Shown here: piece after piece, positions 46,488 through 56,027 of the stretch
Layout of the letters: every line of letters starts with the position of its first letter
How positions within the stretch are numbered: the first letter of the stretch is position 1
Source of the DNA: Clostridium cavendishii DSM 21758
Lineage (GTDB): Bacteria; Bacillota; Clostridia; Clostridiales; Clostridiaceae
Length of the DNA: 64,000 nucleotides
Direction of reading: 5' to 3'
Assembly: GCF_900141845.1 (NCBI RefSeq)
Contig: NZ_FQZB01000009.1
Coordinates: 186,001 to 250,000 of the forward strand
Translations under genes and position numbers: made by a program
The notes under the pieces: model-generated
Databases searched by the model: none
What the model saw: only the letters and a program-made list of their open reading frames with translations
What the model was told of the DNA's origin: nothing

Positions 46488-47336
46488 TTAAATATAATCA
46501 TAAAATCCTTTTCCGCTTTTCCTACCAAACAATCCTGCATCTACCATTTTTCTTAGTAATGGACAACATCTAAATTTAGGGTCTTGGTAGCTTTCATATA
46601 ATATATCTAACGAATTAACAACAGTATCGAGTCCTATTAAATCTGCTGTTTCAAGTGGGCCCATCTTATGCTCAAAACACTTTTTAAATATAAGATCTAC
46701 ATCCTCAGGTGATGCAACATTATCCTGAACTACGTAGGCGGCCTCATTCATTAAAAGATGTGAAACTCTATTTGAAACAAAACCAGGCAAATCATTAACA
46801 AGAATACTTTCTTTACCTACGCTATTAAGTAAATTTTCTACAGCTTTAATAGTTTCAGACGAAGTATGATATCCTTTTATAGTTTCTGTTGCTTTTTTCA
46901 TTGGCACAGGATTCATAAAATGAGTTCCAATAACCTTATCTCTTCTAGTTGTTATAGAAGCTACCTTAGTTATTGATATGCATGATGTATTAACCATAAA
47001 AATACAATCTTTTTTACAAACAGTATCTAACTTCTTGTAGACTTTTTCTTTTATACTCCAGATTTCAGGAACATTTTCAATTATAAACTCTGCATCCTCA
47101 AGTTCTGAATAATCTACAGTAAATTTAATCTTTTCCAATACATTATTTAAATCAATTGAAGCATCATTTTTGCTTACCATATTATGAAACCTTATATTTC
47201 TAACTATCTGTTCCCTTGCCTTTTCAAGAACTTCTTCAGATATATCTATTAATTTTATATTATGTCCAAATTGAGCAAATCTTTGGGCCACTCCTGTTCC
47301 CATTATACCTGCTCCAATTACACCAATTTTACTCAT
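46488..47336 (-). CDS. 3-hydroxyacyl-CoA dehydrogenase-like, FkbK/ZmaG type
   Basis: 282 residues, like 3-hydroxybutyryl-CoA dehydrogenase. IGVIGAGIMGTGVAQRFAQFGH is the NAD-binding Rossmann motif (landmark GAGIMGTG at 8-15); TSCISITKVAS and GTHFMNPVPMKK around residues 115-145 supply the catalytic Ser/His; VNDLPGFVSNRV and KMGPLETADLIGLD follow. By homology with FkbK/ZmaG it oxidises the C3 hydroxyl of glyceryl-ACP to the aldehyde. Position between the synthase and the carrier protein favours this over butyrate metabolism. ATG follows GAGGAGG. Confidence 0.9.
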   Translation of the reverse strand: MSKIGVIGAGIMGTGVAQRFAQFGHNIKLIDISEEVLEKAREQIVRNIRFHNMVSKNDASIDLNNVLEKIKFTVDYSELEDAEFIIENVPEIWSIKEKVYKKLDTVCKKDCIFMVNTSCISITKVASITTRRDKVIGTHFMNPVPMKKATETIKGYHTSSETIKAVENLLNSVGKESILVNDLPGFVSNRVSHLLMNEAAYVVQDNVASPEDVDLIFKKCFEHKMGPLETADLIGLDTVVNSLDILYESYQDPKFRCCPLLRKMVDAGLFGRKSGKGFYDYI

Positions 47337-47355
47337 AAATTAACCTCCTCGTATT

Positions 47356-47777
47356 TCAAAGTAAATTATTATTTATAACTTCGCATAACTCTTCTATTAA
47401 ATCATAATCAGATAATAAACAAATACTACTATCTTTCAAATTAAATATTAGGAGCATCCCTACCAGAAAAAAACATATGTTTAGGTTTAATCAAACAATT
47501 TTCTGTTATCCTATAATACAATTCATAAGCACCCCATCCCCCATACTATGGCCCAAAATTACAAATTCACTATTAGTTATTTCTGACTTCATAATAGAGT
47601 AAGCATCTTCACCCGCATCTTGGTAGGAGCCATACAATGGCTCCTTATATCTCATTTCTCTACTTGATAACTCAATAGGACAAATTTGAATTCTACTATC
47701 TATCCATTTTTCAACTTAAAAAATATAAAAGAACTAACTCCAGCATAGACTAAACAAAATAACTTTATTTTTGTCAT
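47356..47777 (-). pseudogene. Decayed type II thioesterase
   Basis: No open frame spans this 461-bp gap, but joined frames spell a GrsT/SrfAD-type thioesterase. ATG 47775-47777 gives MTKIKLFCLVYAGVSS (normally PYAGG), then after a frameshift WIDSRIQICPIELSSREMRY and EFVILGHSMG with the catalytic-serine motif, then after a second frameshift GWGAYELYYR and HMFFSGRDAPN, stop. A further remnant LLSDYDLIEELCEV ends at 47356. The 422 bp are far below the usual 700 or more, so the part with the catalytic Asp and His is largely deleted. It lost its editing role in this operon. Confidence 0.88.
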
Positions 47778-47797
47778 ATTACTAACCTCATTCCTGA

Positions 47798-50700
47798 TTA
47801 ATGTATAGTATAACTTCTATAAAACTCATTGTTTCTTTCTTTTCCTATAGTTGAATATTCACCATGTCCGGGATAAATTATAATGTCGTCTTCATAAGTC
47901 ATAAGTTTATTTAAAATTGAATTCATAAGGTCAGATTCATTTCCATATTCTTCATCAGGTGCTCCATACCCACCCTTTAAAAGGGTATCACCAGTAAAAA
48001 TCTTGTTGCCTGTTTTTAAACAAATACATCCCTTTGTATGTCCAGGAGTGTGTATAACTTCAAGCTTTACATTCCCAAATTTAATTACATCTCCCTCCTT
48101 TATACATCTATCACTTTCTTTCAAAGAATACCTTTTATTAATTATTAAAGCTCCCAAACAATTTTCTAATCCATCCTTATCATCTTCATGTATCAATATC
48201 CGTGCTCCTGTTTTTTCTCTAATTTCATCCATAGAAAGCATATGGTCTATATGAGCATGAGTAATAATTATATATCTTAGCCGTATCGAACTTTCACTTA
48301 TAGCCTTCATGATTATGTCACTATTTGTTCCAGCATCTATCAGTACTCCTTCTCCTTCTGACTCAAGTAAATAACAATTAGAAGTAAGCATTCCATTTGA
48401 AAAGCACTTTATAGTTAATTCACCTTTTTTAATATTCTTAGACTCTATACCCGATATATTATTATTTTCAAAATCTTGTTTGATAAGTTTACTCTCTATA
48501 TACTGCGCTAATTGATTAATTGTAGATAAAGATAAAATATCATTTAATGAAATTTCAGTTATCTTTGAAAATTCCTTTTGAATTTTTCGCAGTAGTCTTA
48601 TAGCTAGTATTGAGTTACCTCCTAACTCATAGAAACTCTCGTCAACATGTATTTCTTCAATTCCAAGAACTTCGCACCATATATTTCCAATCTTTAAATA
48701 GGTATCAGTAATTTTATCATTATCTATTCCCTTTAAAATAACGGATTTTTTACTATTACTTGCTAAAACTTTCTTCTTATTCACATACAAACTTTCTTTT
48801 TGCGAAATTAAATCCATAATTTTTTCACTTACTTTCATCGGAAACTCATTCATGATATATATATATTCTCCATCAAAGTTTAACTCGCCGATAAGAATTT
48901 GCTTTACATTTTTGTGTAATACCTTATTTAATGCTTCCAAAGCATCATTTGTAGAAATTGCTTTAAATATTTTATCAACATTAAACCCATACTCTACTGA
49001 CATACCTGCACTTTTCCAAGAAACCCAATCTATGGTAATTGTTCTCTTATTTTTTCTATTTCTATATTTTGCGAATACATCTAAATAAGAATTAGCCGCA
49101 ACATAATCTCCCTGTCCAGCCTCACCTATCATTGATAAAGCTGAAGAAAATATAAGAAAGAAATCTAGGTTATCCTTCTCAGTAACTTTATCTAAAACCC
49201 AAGTTCCCTGCACTTTTGGGCATAAAACTTCATCAAAAACTTCCCTTTGCTTATTTATTATAAACCCATCTCCTGGAACAGCTGCACAATGTATAATTCC
49301 ATTTATATTCCCATACCTTTCTCTTAAATTATCTATAAGATTAGTCATTTCTGATAAATCACATATATTTGCAGAAAAACACTGTACAGTAGCCGCAATA
49401 CTTTCAATTTCTTTTAACCTTCTTACCTTTTTACACAACTTTGCATCTCTAGAATTAGAAAGAATTTCATTCCATTTTTCTTTACTTGGTATTGGTGTTC
49501 TATTAATTAATGCCAAATTCACTTTTGCTCTAGTTGCCAAATCTTTTGCTACTTCTAAGCCTATTCCACCTGTTCCTCCAGTTATTACATATATGCCATC
49601 TTCTTTTAAAGTAGTTGAATTTTCCTCAAAGCTATCTAGATTTATTTCACAGAACTCTTCAACATACCTTTTTCCATTCCTGTAAGCCACTTGATAAAAT
49701 TCTTCAGAAATAAATATTTCATTAAAAATTTCTTTCACTGAAATATCACTACTTACGTCTATACTCCTACATTTTATATTTGGAAACTCCTGTGATATGA
49801 CCCTTCCTAATCCAAATACAGTAGCATTATGTGGATTTATATTTTCCTCCTCACCAGTAATCTCATAAACATTTGACGAAATTATTATCATGTCTATTTT
49901 ATTACTAAATTTCATTTTATTTACAGATTTTAACAGAGCAAACAAGCTATATACACCTTTTTCTTGGCATTGTTTTAACACATCAAGACTATCTACATCC
50001 TTTAAATTACAATCCAAAGTAAAACTATGGATTATTTTTTTGATATTTTTATCTTCTAATATTTTAAGAAGTTTTTCATAATCTTCTTCTTTATTACTTA
50101 TAATATATTTTTGGTCATCTATCTTATAAAATTTATCTTCCATGTATACTTCATAAACAATAGCATTTGTTTTTCTTAATTCGTCAATTAGCTCTTTATT
50201 TATAGACTTCAAACTGCTAAATATAAGTATAACTTCATTTTTTTCTTTACTTTCATTGTTTTTAATAGAATGCTCTATCCACCTTGTTCCATAGTATAAA
50301 GAGTTATTGTTATCAAATTTATTTATTACATCTGAAAATTCTAACCAGCATTTTTTCTTTTCAAAATGATATGTTGGAAGTTTGGTTCTAAATACTTCCT
50401 CATTCTTATACATACTATCCCAATCTATTTTTACTCCTGCTACATAAAGTTTACAAAGTTCTTTGAAACTACCTAAAGAAATTTTATCAGCTATCAATAC
50501 ATCTTGTTTACTATACTTATTTATGTCAATATCGTTTTGAGGATTTACTTCTCCAAAATATATCAAATCTTTTTCCAAACTTTCAAACCCATTCAAATTA
50601 AGTTCTTCTAGTTTACTTAATAAATCTTCTTTGTCCTTTAAAATCATTGCTATATTAAATTTATAATGACCTCTTCCTGTATTTGCTGTATAACAAACAT

Positions 50701-53700
50701 CTTTCAAGTTAAAGTCGATTTGTCTTTTGAAAAAGTCATTATATTCTAATACTAATTGCTTAAGAGACTCTTTGCTATTAGCTGATATAGTTAAAACTTC
50801 AAAACTATCAATGTCATTTACTTTTCTATCTTTCCGTATTACTGGAGGTTCTTCAATAGTCACATGACAATTTGTACCACCAAAACCAAATGCACTGACT
50901 CCTCCCCTCAATATATTACATTCAGGTCTCCACTCAGAAAGCTTAGTATTTACATAAACCGGTGAGTTTTCAAAAGAAATATTTTTATTTGGATTTATAA
51001 AATTTATAGTAGGTGGCAATTTTCTATTTTTCATTGCTAATACAACCTTAATCAAATTAACGATTCCTGCAGCTTCAAATAAATGTCCTATATTTGTTTT
51101 TACTGATCCTATAGCACAAAATTGTTTTTTATCGGTATAACCTTTAAATGCATGCTTTATTCCTTGAATTTCTATCGGATCTCCTAAATTAGTTCCAGTA
51201 CCATGAGTTTCAATATAAGTTATAGTTTCAGGATTTATGTTAGCTTTACTCCATGCTGTCTTAATCAATTCTCCGTGGGCAAATGGATTCGGAGATGTTA
51301 ATCCATTAGATCTACCATCTTGATTTATTGAAGTTGCTTTAATCACACCATAAATATGATCCCTATCTTTTATAGCTTTGGATATTTTTTTAACAACAAT
51401 AGTTGCTATACCTTCACCTACACCGGCTCCGTCTGAATTATTATCAAATGCTCGTGTTTCACCATCTGATGATTCAATACCCATAGTTTCATTTTCATTA
51501 CAAATGGGTAATATATTCAGTCGGACTCCTCCGACAATAGCCATGTCACAATCTTTGCTTAATATGCTGTTACAAGCATAGTGAACCGCAACCAATGAAG
51601 AGGAGCATGCTGTGTCTAATACAACACTTGGACCATTTATCCCCATTAAGTAGGAAATCCTATTTGCTAATATGGTCTGCATATTTCCTACAATAGCTGC
51701 TGGTTCAATAAAATCATCTTCAAAAAATAATCTTCCGTAACTATCTCTTAAATTATTTGAAAATCCTACAAATACTCCTGTATTCGTACCTTTCAATTTA
51801 TTACCGCCATATCCTGCGTCTTCTACCGCTTTCCATGCGCTTTGAATAAACAACCTCTGACAAGGATCCATTAGATTAGCTTCATTAGGAGCTATTTTAA
51901 AGAAACTATAATCAAACTTATCAATATCAGTTAAATAGGCACCAGGATTGTACTTAACATTTTTAAAATCCTTATTATTGTGAATCAAATATTTTTCTAC
52001 CTCTTTTTGTCTCTCTATTGGAAAATTTGTAATACTATTTATTTTATTCTCTATGTTCTCCCAAAACTCTTCTAAATTATTTGCCATAGGTAGCTTTACA
52101 TCCATTCCTATTATTGCTACATCTCTATCATCATAATTGTCATCTGTAATTTTTATTGATATATCATCATAATTATAATTTACTAATTTATTTTCATTTT
52201 TTTCAATTAAGATATGAGATGAAGTAAATTCAAGCTTTTGCATTATAAACTGTGCCAACTTATTTATAGAAGAATACTCAAATAAATCTACAACTTCCAC
52301 TATATTTGGGAATTTATTATTTATTTCTTCATGAATTTTTTTTATCATAATAGAGTCTGCACCAAGCTCAAAAAAACTCTCGTATATATTTATATCTGAA
52401 AAGCCCAACTGTTCCGAACATATTTCTGCCAGCGTTCTCTCTACTTTATTATATTTTCCATTATCTTTACCTATTATTTTCACTTCTTTTTTAATATTTT
52501 TATTTTTCATGTGTTTTTCTAAAGTATCATTCTTTTTTCTAAAACTAATCTTTTTTTCTATTTCATCTGAAAGTTTAATAGACTTTTTATCTATTAAGTT
52601 AACCTTTGAACTATTATAATTTAACTGCCCGATTATTATCTGCTTAATTCCTGCTTTCAATGCATTTTTAAAACCAGAAATAGCTTTATCATTAGGTATA
52701 GCTTTAAAAATAGTATCAATATTTATTCCATTATCACAGGCCATACCAGTATCCTTCCATGTTGTCCAATTAATACATAACGTATATTTTCCTATTTTAT
52801 TTCTATATACTGAGTAAGAATCCATGAATGCATTAGCAGCTACATAATGACTTTGTCCAAATGCGGGAAAAACTGTTGCTATAGAAGAAAAAAGTACAAA
52901 GAAATCTAATGGATCTTCCATGGTTAGCTGATCTAGAATAACAGTTCCCTTAACTTTAGGATCAAATACTTCACTAAAATTTTTCACATCAATTTCTTTT
53001 ATAGTTCTGAAACTTCCTACTCCAGCAGCATGTATAACCCCATTAATTTCACCGTGTTTTTCTCTAATATCATTTATCAATTCTCTCATTTCAATAAAAT
53101 TTGTAACATCAGCACATCTTAACTCTATATTTGTACCAGTTCTTATTAAATTTTGTATATTCTTAATCTTACTTACCAATTTGAAATTTTTATTACTTTT
53201 AACAATTTCATCCCATTGATCTTTTTCAGGGAACTTAGTACGATTTACTAAAATTAATGTTATCTCGCTCTTTGCTGCTAAATATTTGCAAATTTCAAGA
53301 CCTATTCCACCTGCCCCGCCTGTAATAACATATACGCCATTCTTCTTTATTGGTATTTCCTTAACAATTTCATTTTCAATACTAGTTTCCTCTAATAGCT
53401 GAACATATCTTGAACCTTCTCTATAACAAACTATTTTGTAATCAGAAGTATTTTTGATTTCATCTAGAATAACTGAGTTATTAGTTTTTTCATCTAAATC
53501 GATAGCTTTACACTTAATGCTTTCATTTTCTATATTTATAACTTTACTCAATCCTATTAGCGCTGCATTATAGGGATATATCATACTTTCATTGCTTGTT
53601 ACTTCATATGCAAACCTAGATATCAAAAAAATATATACTTTCTCATCTGTATAGTATTTAGAAATTACTTTAGTTAAATATATAAGGTTTAATACAGCTC

Positions 53701-56026
53701 CATTTATTGAATTAATGTCGTCTAAATCTTTATATAAATTAATAGTAGGTTCGTATACGATAGCTATATTTGAAACAATATTCATAGAACAAAATAACTT
53801 CTCATAGTCTTCCATGCTATTTCCGATAATGTAAGAATGGTCGCTTATTTTCTCAAATTCAAGTCCTAATTTAACAGTAATTATTTTCTTACCTCTACTT
53901 TGAAGAATATTAATAGTATCATCAATTAAATTACTATTCCGATATATAAATACATAATCATCAATCACATCTTCATTCTCAGTTATATTAGCCTCTACCT
54001 TTAACCAATTAATTTTATAATATAAAGATTTTTCTGAAGATTCACCATTTTTATTCATATTACAATCTAGATCCAACCAGAATCTTTGTTTGTCAAATGG
54101 ATATGTAGGCAAACAAATCTTATGATAATCTTGGTTTTTATAATAATACTTCCAGTTTATATCAGTACCTTTGATAAACTCATAACAAATTTCTTTAACA
54201 GTTTGCTCAGTAAATAAACTTTCAATAGAATAATTTCTTAATTTGTAGTCATACAAAATATTATTTTTTTCTTTTTCCCTAATCGTTATCCCTTGACCAG
54301 TTAATTTTTTTTCTTCTTCAGAAACAACTCTATATTCCCCATACATATATACATTGTCTTCTGATCTACATAAATCTTTCTCATTTATACTACTTAATTT
54401 TATTCGCAACTCACTTGCGTTTCTAACAATTACCGCTATTCTATAATTATATTGTCCTCTTCCACAATTTATTGTATAACATAAATCTTTAATATTTATA
54501 TCAGAGTTATATTCAAGAAAAGTTTTATATTGCTTAATCATATTTTGCAATGAAGTTAAACTTTTAGCCGTCAAAGTAAATATATGTTTTTCTTCTTTTT
54601 TAATATCCCTTTCTTTCATTAACTTTTGATTACTTTGCTTATATTCTTCCAAAACAATATGACAATTTGTGCCACTTATACCAAAAGAACTAATACCACA
54701 TCTTCTAAATTTGCTATCCCAGCTAGCAAGTTTAGAATTAACATAAAATGGTGAATCTAAAAAATTTATTTTTTTACTGGGTTCATTAAAATGAATTGTT
54801 GGGGGTAAAGTCTTATTTTTAATCATCAAAACTGCTTTAATTAATCCTGCTAGTCCAGCACATTCATATAAATGACCAATATTGGATTTAACAGAACCTA
54901 TAGCACAAAATTGCTTTTTACTAGTGTACTCTCTAAATGCTCCAATTAATCCATCTATTTCTATAGGATCACCAATTGATGTTCCTGTTCCATGAGCCTC
55001 AATATATGACAAGGTTTCCGGATTAATCTTTGCATTATTCCATGTTGCTTTTAACAGCTCTGTATGAGCAAGAGGGTTTGGTGCAGTAATACCCATGCAA
55101 GTTCCATCCTGATTTATTGAACTTCCCCTTATAATTGCATAGATATTATCTTTATCCTCTATAGCTTTATTTACAGGTTTTAACAATATTGCAGCAACCC
55201 CTTCACCCATACCAGAACCGTTGGCATTATTATCAAAAGTCCTTGTAATACCATCCTCCGCTTCTATACCGATCTTATAGTATTTAGAATCAATAGGTGT
55301 AAAGTTCACCTTTATACCACCAGCAATCGCATATTCACATTCTCCTCTTTTTAATGATTCACAAGCAATATGAACAGCTACCATTGATGATGAACAGGCC
55401 GTATCGATAAGCATACTTGGTCCTTTAAAATCTAATAAATAATTTATTCTAGATGCAATTATTGATGATAAATTTCCTGTTGTAGAAACTGGTAAAGAAG
55501 ATTTGTCTACATTATGGATGATTTCTTTGTATTTATATCCTTCCAAGTCACTAACAAGTCCTAAAAACACTCCAGTTTTACTTCCTCTTAAATCATCACC
55601 GCCATATCCACCATCTTCTAAAGCACTATAAGTAGTTTGTAAAAAAAGTCGTTGTAGGGGATTCATCAACTTCGCTTCTCGTGGGGACATATTAAAAAAA
55701 TTACAATCAAATTTATCAATATCATTTATATATGCACCTTTAAGAAATTTAATATTATCGTCATCACTGTATACTGTTTTATAATAATTTAATACATCCT
55801 CTTGCCTTTCTTCAGGCAATGTTCTAATACAATCTACCCCATTTTTTATATTTTCCCAATACTCTTGAAGAGTATCAGCCATCGGCATTTTTATACCAAT
55901 TCCAATAATAGCTATTTGATTATCCATTTCTTTTCCTGCAACTTCTCTTGAAGTGAAATTCTTAGAACTTATATTCTTTAAATTTAAAAAATCGGTCTTC
56001 AATTCACTCACATCCTTACATAACAT
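47798..56026 (-). CDS. Two-module trans-AT polyketide synthase with C-terminal metallo-beta-lactamase-fold domain
   Basis: 2742 residues. Module 1: KS 35-460 (Cys211, His345, His385), AT-docking linker about 475-650 ending LPTYPFDKQRFW, KR about 668-1100 (GGAGGIG 903-909, Tyr1061), ACP about 1193-1266 (Ser1225 in LGADS). Module 2: KS 1301-1726 (Cys1474, His1608, His1648), linker about 1740-1895 (LPTYHFEKKKCW), KR about 1908-2350 (GGTGGIG, Tyr2308), ACP about 2440-2512 (Ser2472 in LGGNS). An MBL domain fills 2535-2742 (THAHIDH 2589-2595, TPGHTKG with His2663, TGD with Asp2680, GHG with His2721). No AT, DH, ER, methyltransferase or alpha/beta thioesterase is present. The gene starts 1 bp after the FAAL stop, suggesting coupling; MDNQIAIIG at residue 34 is an alternative start. 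Confidence 0.95.
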   Translation of the reverse strand: MLCKDVSELKTDFLNLKNISSKNFTSREVAGKEMDNQIAIIGIGIKMPMADTLQEYWENIKNGVDCIRTLPEERQEDVLNYYKTVYSDDDNIKFLKGAYINDIDKFDCNFFNMSPREAKLMNPLQRLFLQTTYSALEDGGYGGDDLRGSKTGVFLGLVSDLEGYKYKEIIHNVDKSSLPVSTTGNLSSIIASRINYLLDFKGPSMLIDTACSSSMVAVHIACESLKRGECEYAIAGGIKVNFTPIDSKYYKIGIEAEDGITRTFDNNANGSGMGEGVAAILLKPVNKAIEDKDNIYAIIRGSSINQDGTCMGITAPNPLAHTELLKATWNNAKINPETLSYIEAHGTGTSIGDPIEIDGLIGAFREYTSKKQFCAIGSVKSNIGHLYECAGLAGLIKAVLMIKNKTLPPTIHFNEPSKKINFLDSPFYVNSKLASWDSKFRRCGISSFGISGTNCHIVLEEYKQSNQKLMKERDIKKEEKHIFTLTAKSLTSLQNMIKQYKTFLEYNSDINIKDLCYTINCGRGQYNYRIAVIVRNASELRIKLSSINEKDLCRSEDNVYMYGEYRVVSEEEKKLTGQGITIREKEKNNILYDYKLRNYSIESLFTEQTVKEICYEFIKGTDINWKYYYKNQDYHKICLPTYPFDKQRFWLDLDCNMNKNGESSEKSLYYKINWLKVEANITENEDVIDDYVFIYRNSNLIDDTINILQSRGKKIITVKLGLEFEKISDHSYIIGNSMEDYEKLFCSMNIVSNIAIVYEPTINLYKDLDDINSINGAVLNLIYLTKVISKYYTDEKVYIFLISRFAYEVTSNESMIYPYNAALIGLSKVINIENESIKCKAIDLDEKTNNSVILDEIKNTSDYKIVCYREGSRYVQLLEETSIENEIVKEIPIKKNGVYVITGGAGGIGLEICKYLAAKSEITLILVNRTKFPEKDQWDEIVKSNKNFKLVSKIKNIQNLIRTGTNIELRCADVTNFIEMRELINDIREKHGEINGVIHAAGVGSFRTIKEIDVKNFSEVFDPKVKGTVILDQLTMEDPLDFFVLFSSIATVFPAFGQSHYVAANAFMDSYSVYRNKIGKYTLCINWTTWKDTGMACDNGINIDTIFKAIPNDKAISGFKNALKAGIKQIIIGQLNYNSSKVNLIDKKSIKLSDEIEKKISFRKKNDTLEKHMKNKNIKKEVKIIGKDNGKYNKVERTLAEICSEQLGFSDINIYESFFELGADSIMIKKIHEEINNKFPNIVEVVDLFEYSSINKLAQFIMQKLEFTSSHILIEKNENKLVNYNYDDISIKITDDNYDDRDVAIIGMDVKLPMANNLEEFWENIENKINSITNFPIERQKEVEKYLIHNNKDFKNVKYNPGAYLTDIDKFDYSFFKIAPNEANLMDPCQRLFIQSAWKAVEDAGYGGNKLKGTNTGVFVGFSNNLRDSYGRLFFEDDFIEPAAIVGNMQTILANRISYLMGINGPSVVLDTACSSSLVAVHYACNSILSKDCDMAIVGGVRLNILPICNENETMGIESSDGETRAFDNNSDGAGVGEGIATIVVKKISKAIKDRDHIYGVIKATSINQDGRSNGLTSPNPFAHGELIKTAWSKANINPETITYIETHGTGTNLGDPIEIQGIKHAFKGYTDKKQFCAIGSVKTNIGHLFEAAGIVNLIKVVLAMKNRKLPPTINFINPNKNISFENSPVYVNTKLSEWRPECNILRGGVSAFGFGGTNCHVTIEEPPVIRKDRKVNDIDSFEVLTISANSKESLKQLVLEYNDFFKRQIDFNLKDVCYTANTGRGHYKFNIAMILKDKEDLLSKLEELNLNGFESLEKDLIYFGEVNPQNDIDINKYSKQDVLIADKISLGSFKELCKLYVAGVKIDWDSMYKNEEVFRTKLPTYHFEKKKCWLEFSDVINKFDNNNSLYYGTRWIEHSIKNNESKEKNEVILIFSSLKSINKELIDELRKTNAIVYEVYMEDKFYKIDDQKYIISNKEEDYEKLLKILEDKNIKKIIHSFTLDCNLKDVDSLDVLKQCQEKGVYSLFALLKSVNKMKFSNKIDMIIISSNVYEITGEEENINPHNATVFGLGRVISQEFPNIKCRSIDVSSDISVKEIFNEIFISEEFYQVAYRNGKRYVEEFCEINLDSFEENSTTLKEDGIYVITGGTGGIGLEVAKDLATRAKVNLALINRTPIPSKEKWNEILSNSRDAKLCKKVRRLKEIESIAATVQCFSANICDLSEMTNLIDNLRERYGNINGIIHCAAVPGDGFIINKQREVFDEVLCPKVQGTWVLDKVTEKDNLDFFLIFSSALSMIGEAGQGDYVAANSYLDVFAKYRNRKNKRTITIDWVSWKSAGMSVEYGFNVDKIFKAISTNDALEALNKVLHKNVKQILIGELNFDGEYIYIMNEFPMKVSEKIMDLISQKESLYVNKKKVLASNSKKSVILKGIDNDKITDTYLKIGNIWCEVLGIEEIHVDESFYELGGNSILAIRLLRKIQKEFSKITEISLNDILSLSTINQLAQYIESKLIKQDFENNNISGIESKNIKKGELTIKCFSNGMLTSNCYLLESEGEGVLIDAGTNSDIIMKAISESSIRLRYIIITHAHIDHMLSMDEIREKTGARILIHEDDKDGLENCLGALIINKRYSLKESDRCIKEGDVIKFGNVKLEVIHTPGHTKGCICLKTGNKIFTGDTLLKGGYGAPDEEYGNESDLMNSILNKLMTYEDDIIIYPGHGEYSTIGKERNNEFYRSYTIH

Positions 56027-56027
56027 T

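Noticed and set aside
46488..47336. Butyrate-pathway 3-hydroxybutyryl-CoA dehydrogenase
   Set aside because: The sequence would allow it, but no crt, bcd, etf or thl genes adjoin, while carrier protein, FkbH and acyltransferase genes do.
51378..51581. Plus-strand ORFs within the synthase and FAAL genes
   Set aside because: They are antisense frames of strongly conserved coding sequence and have no ribosome binding site.
47798..56026. AT domain inside the synthase
   Set aside because: Both modules keep only the KS-AT and post-AT linkers; no GHSxG motif occurs between KS and KR, so loading must be in trans.
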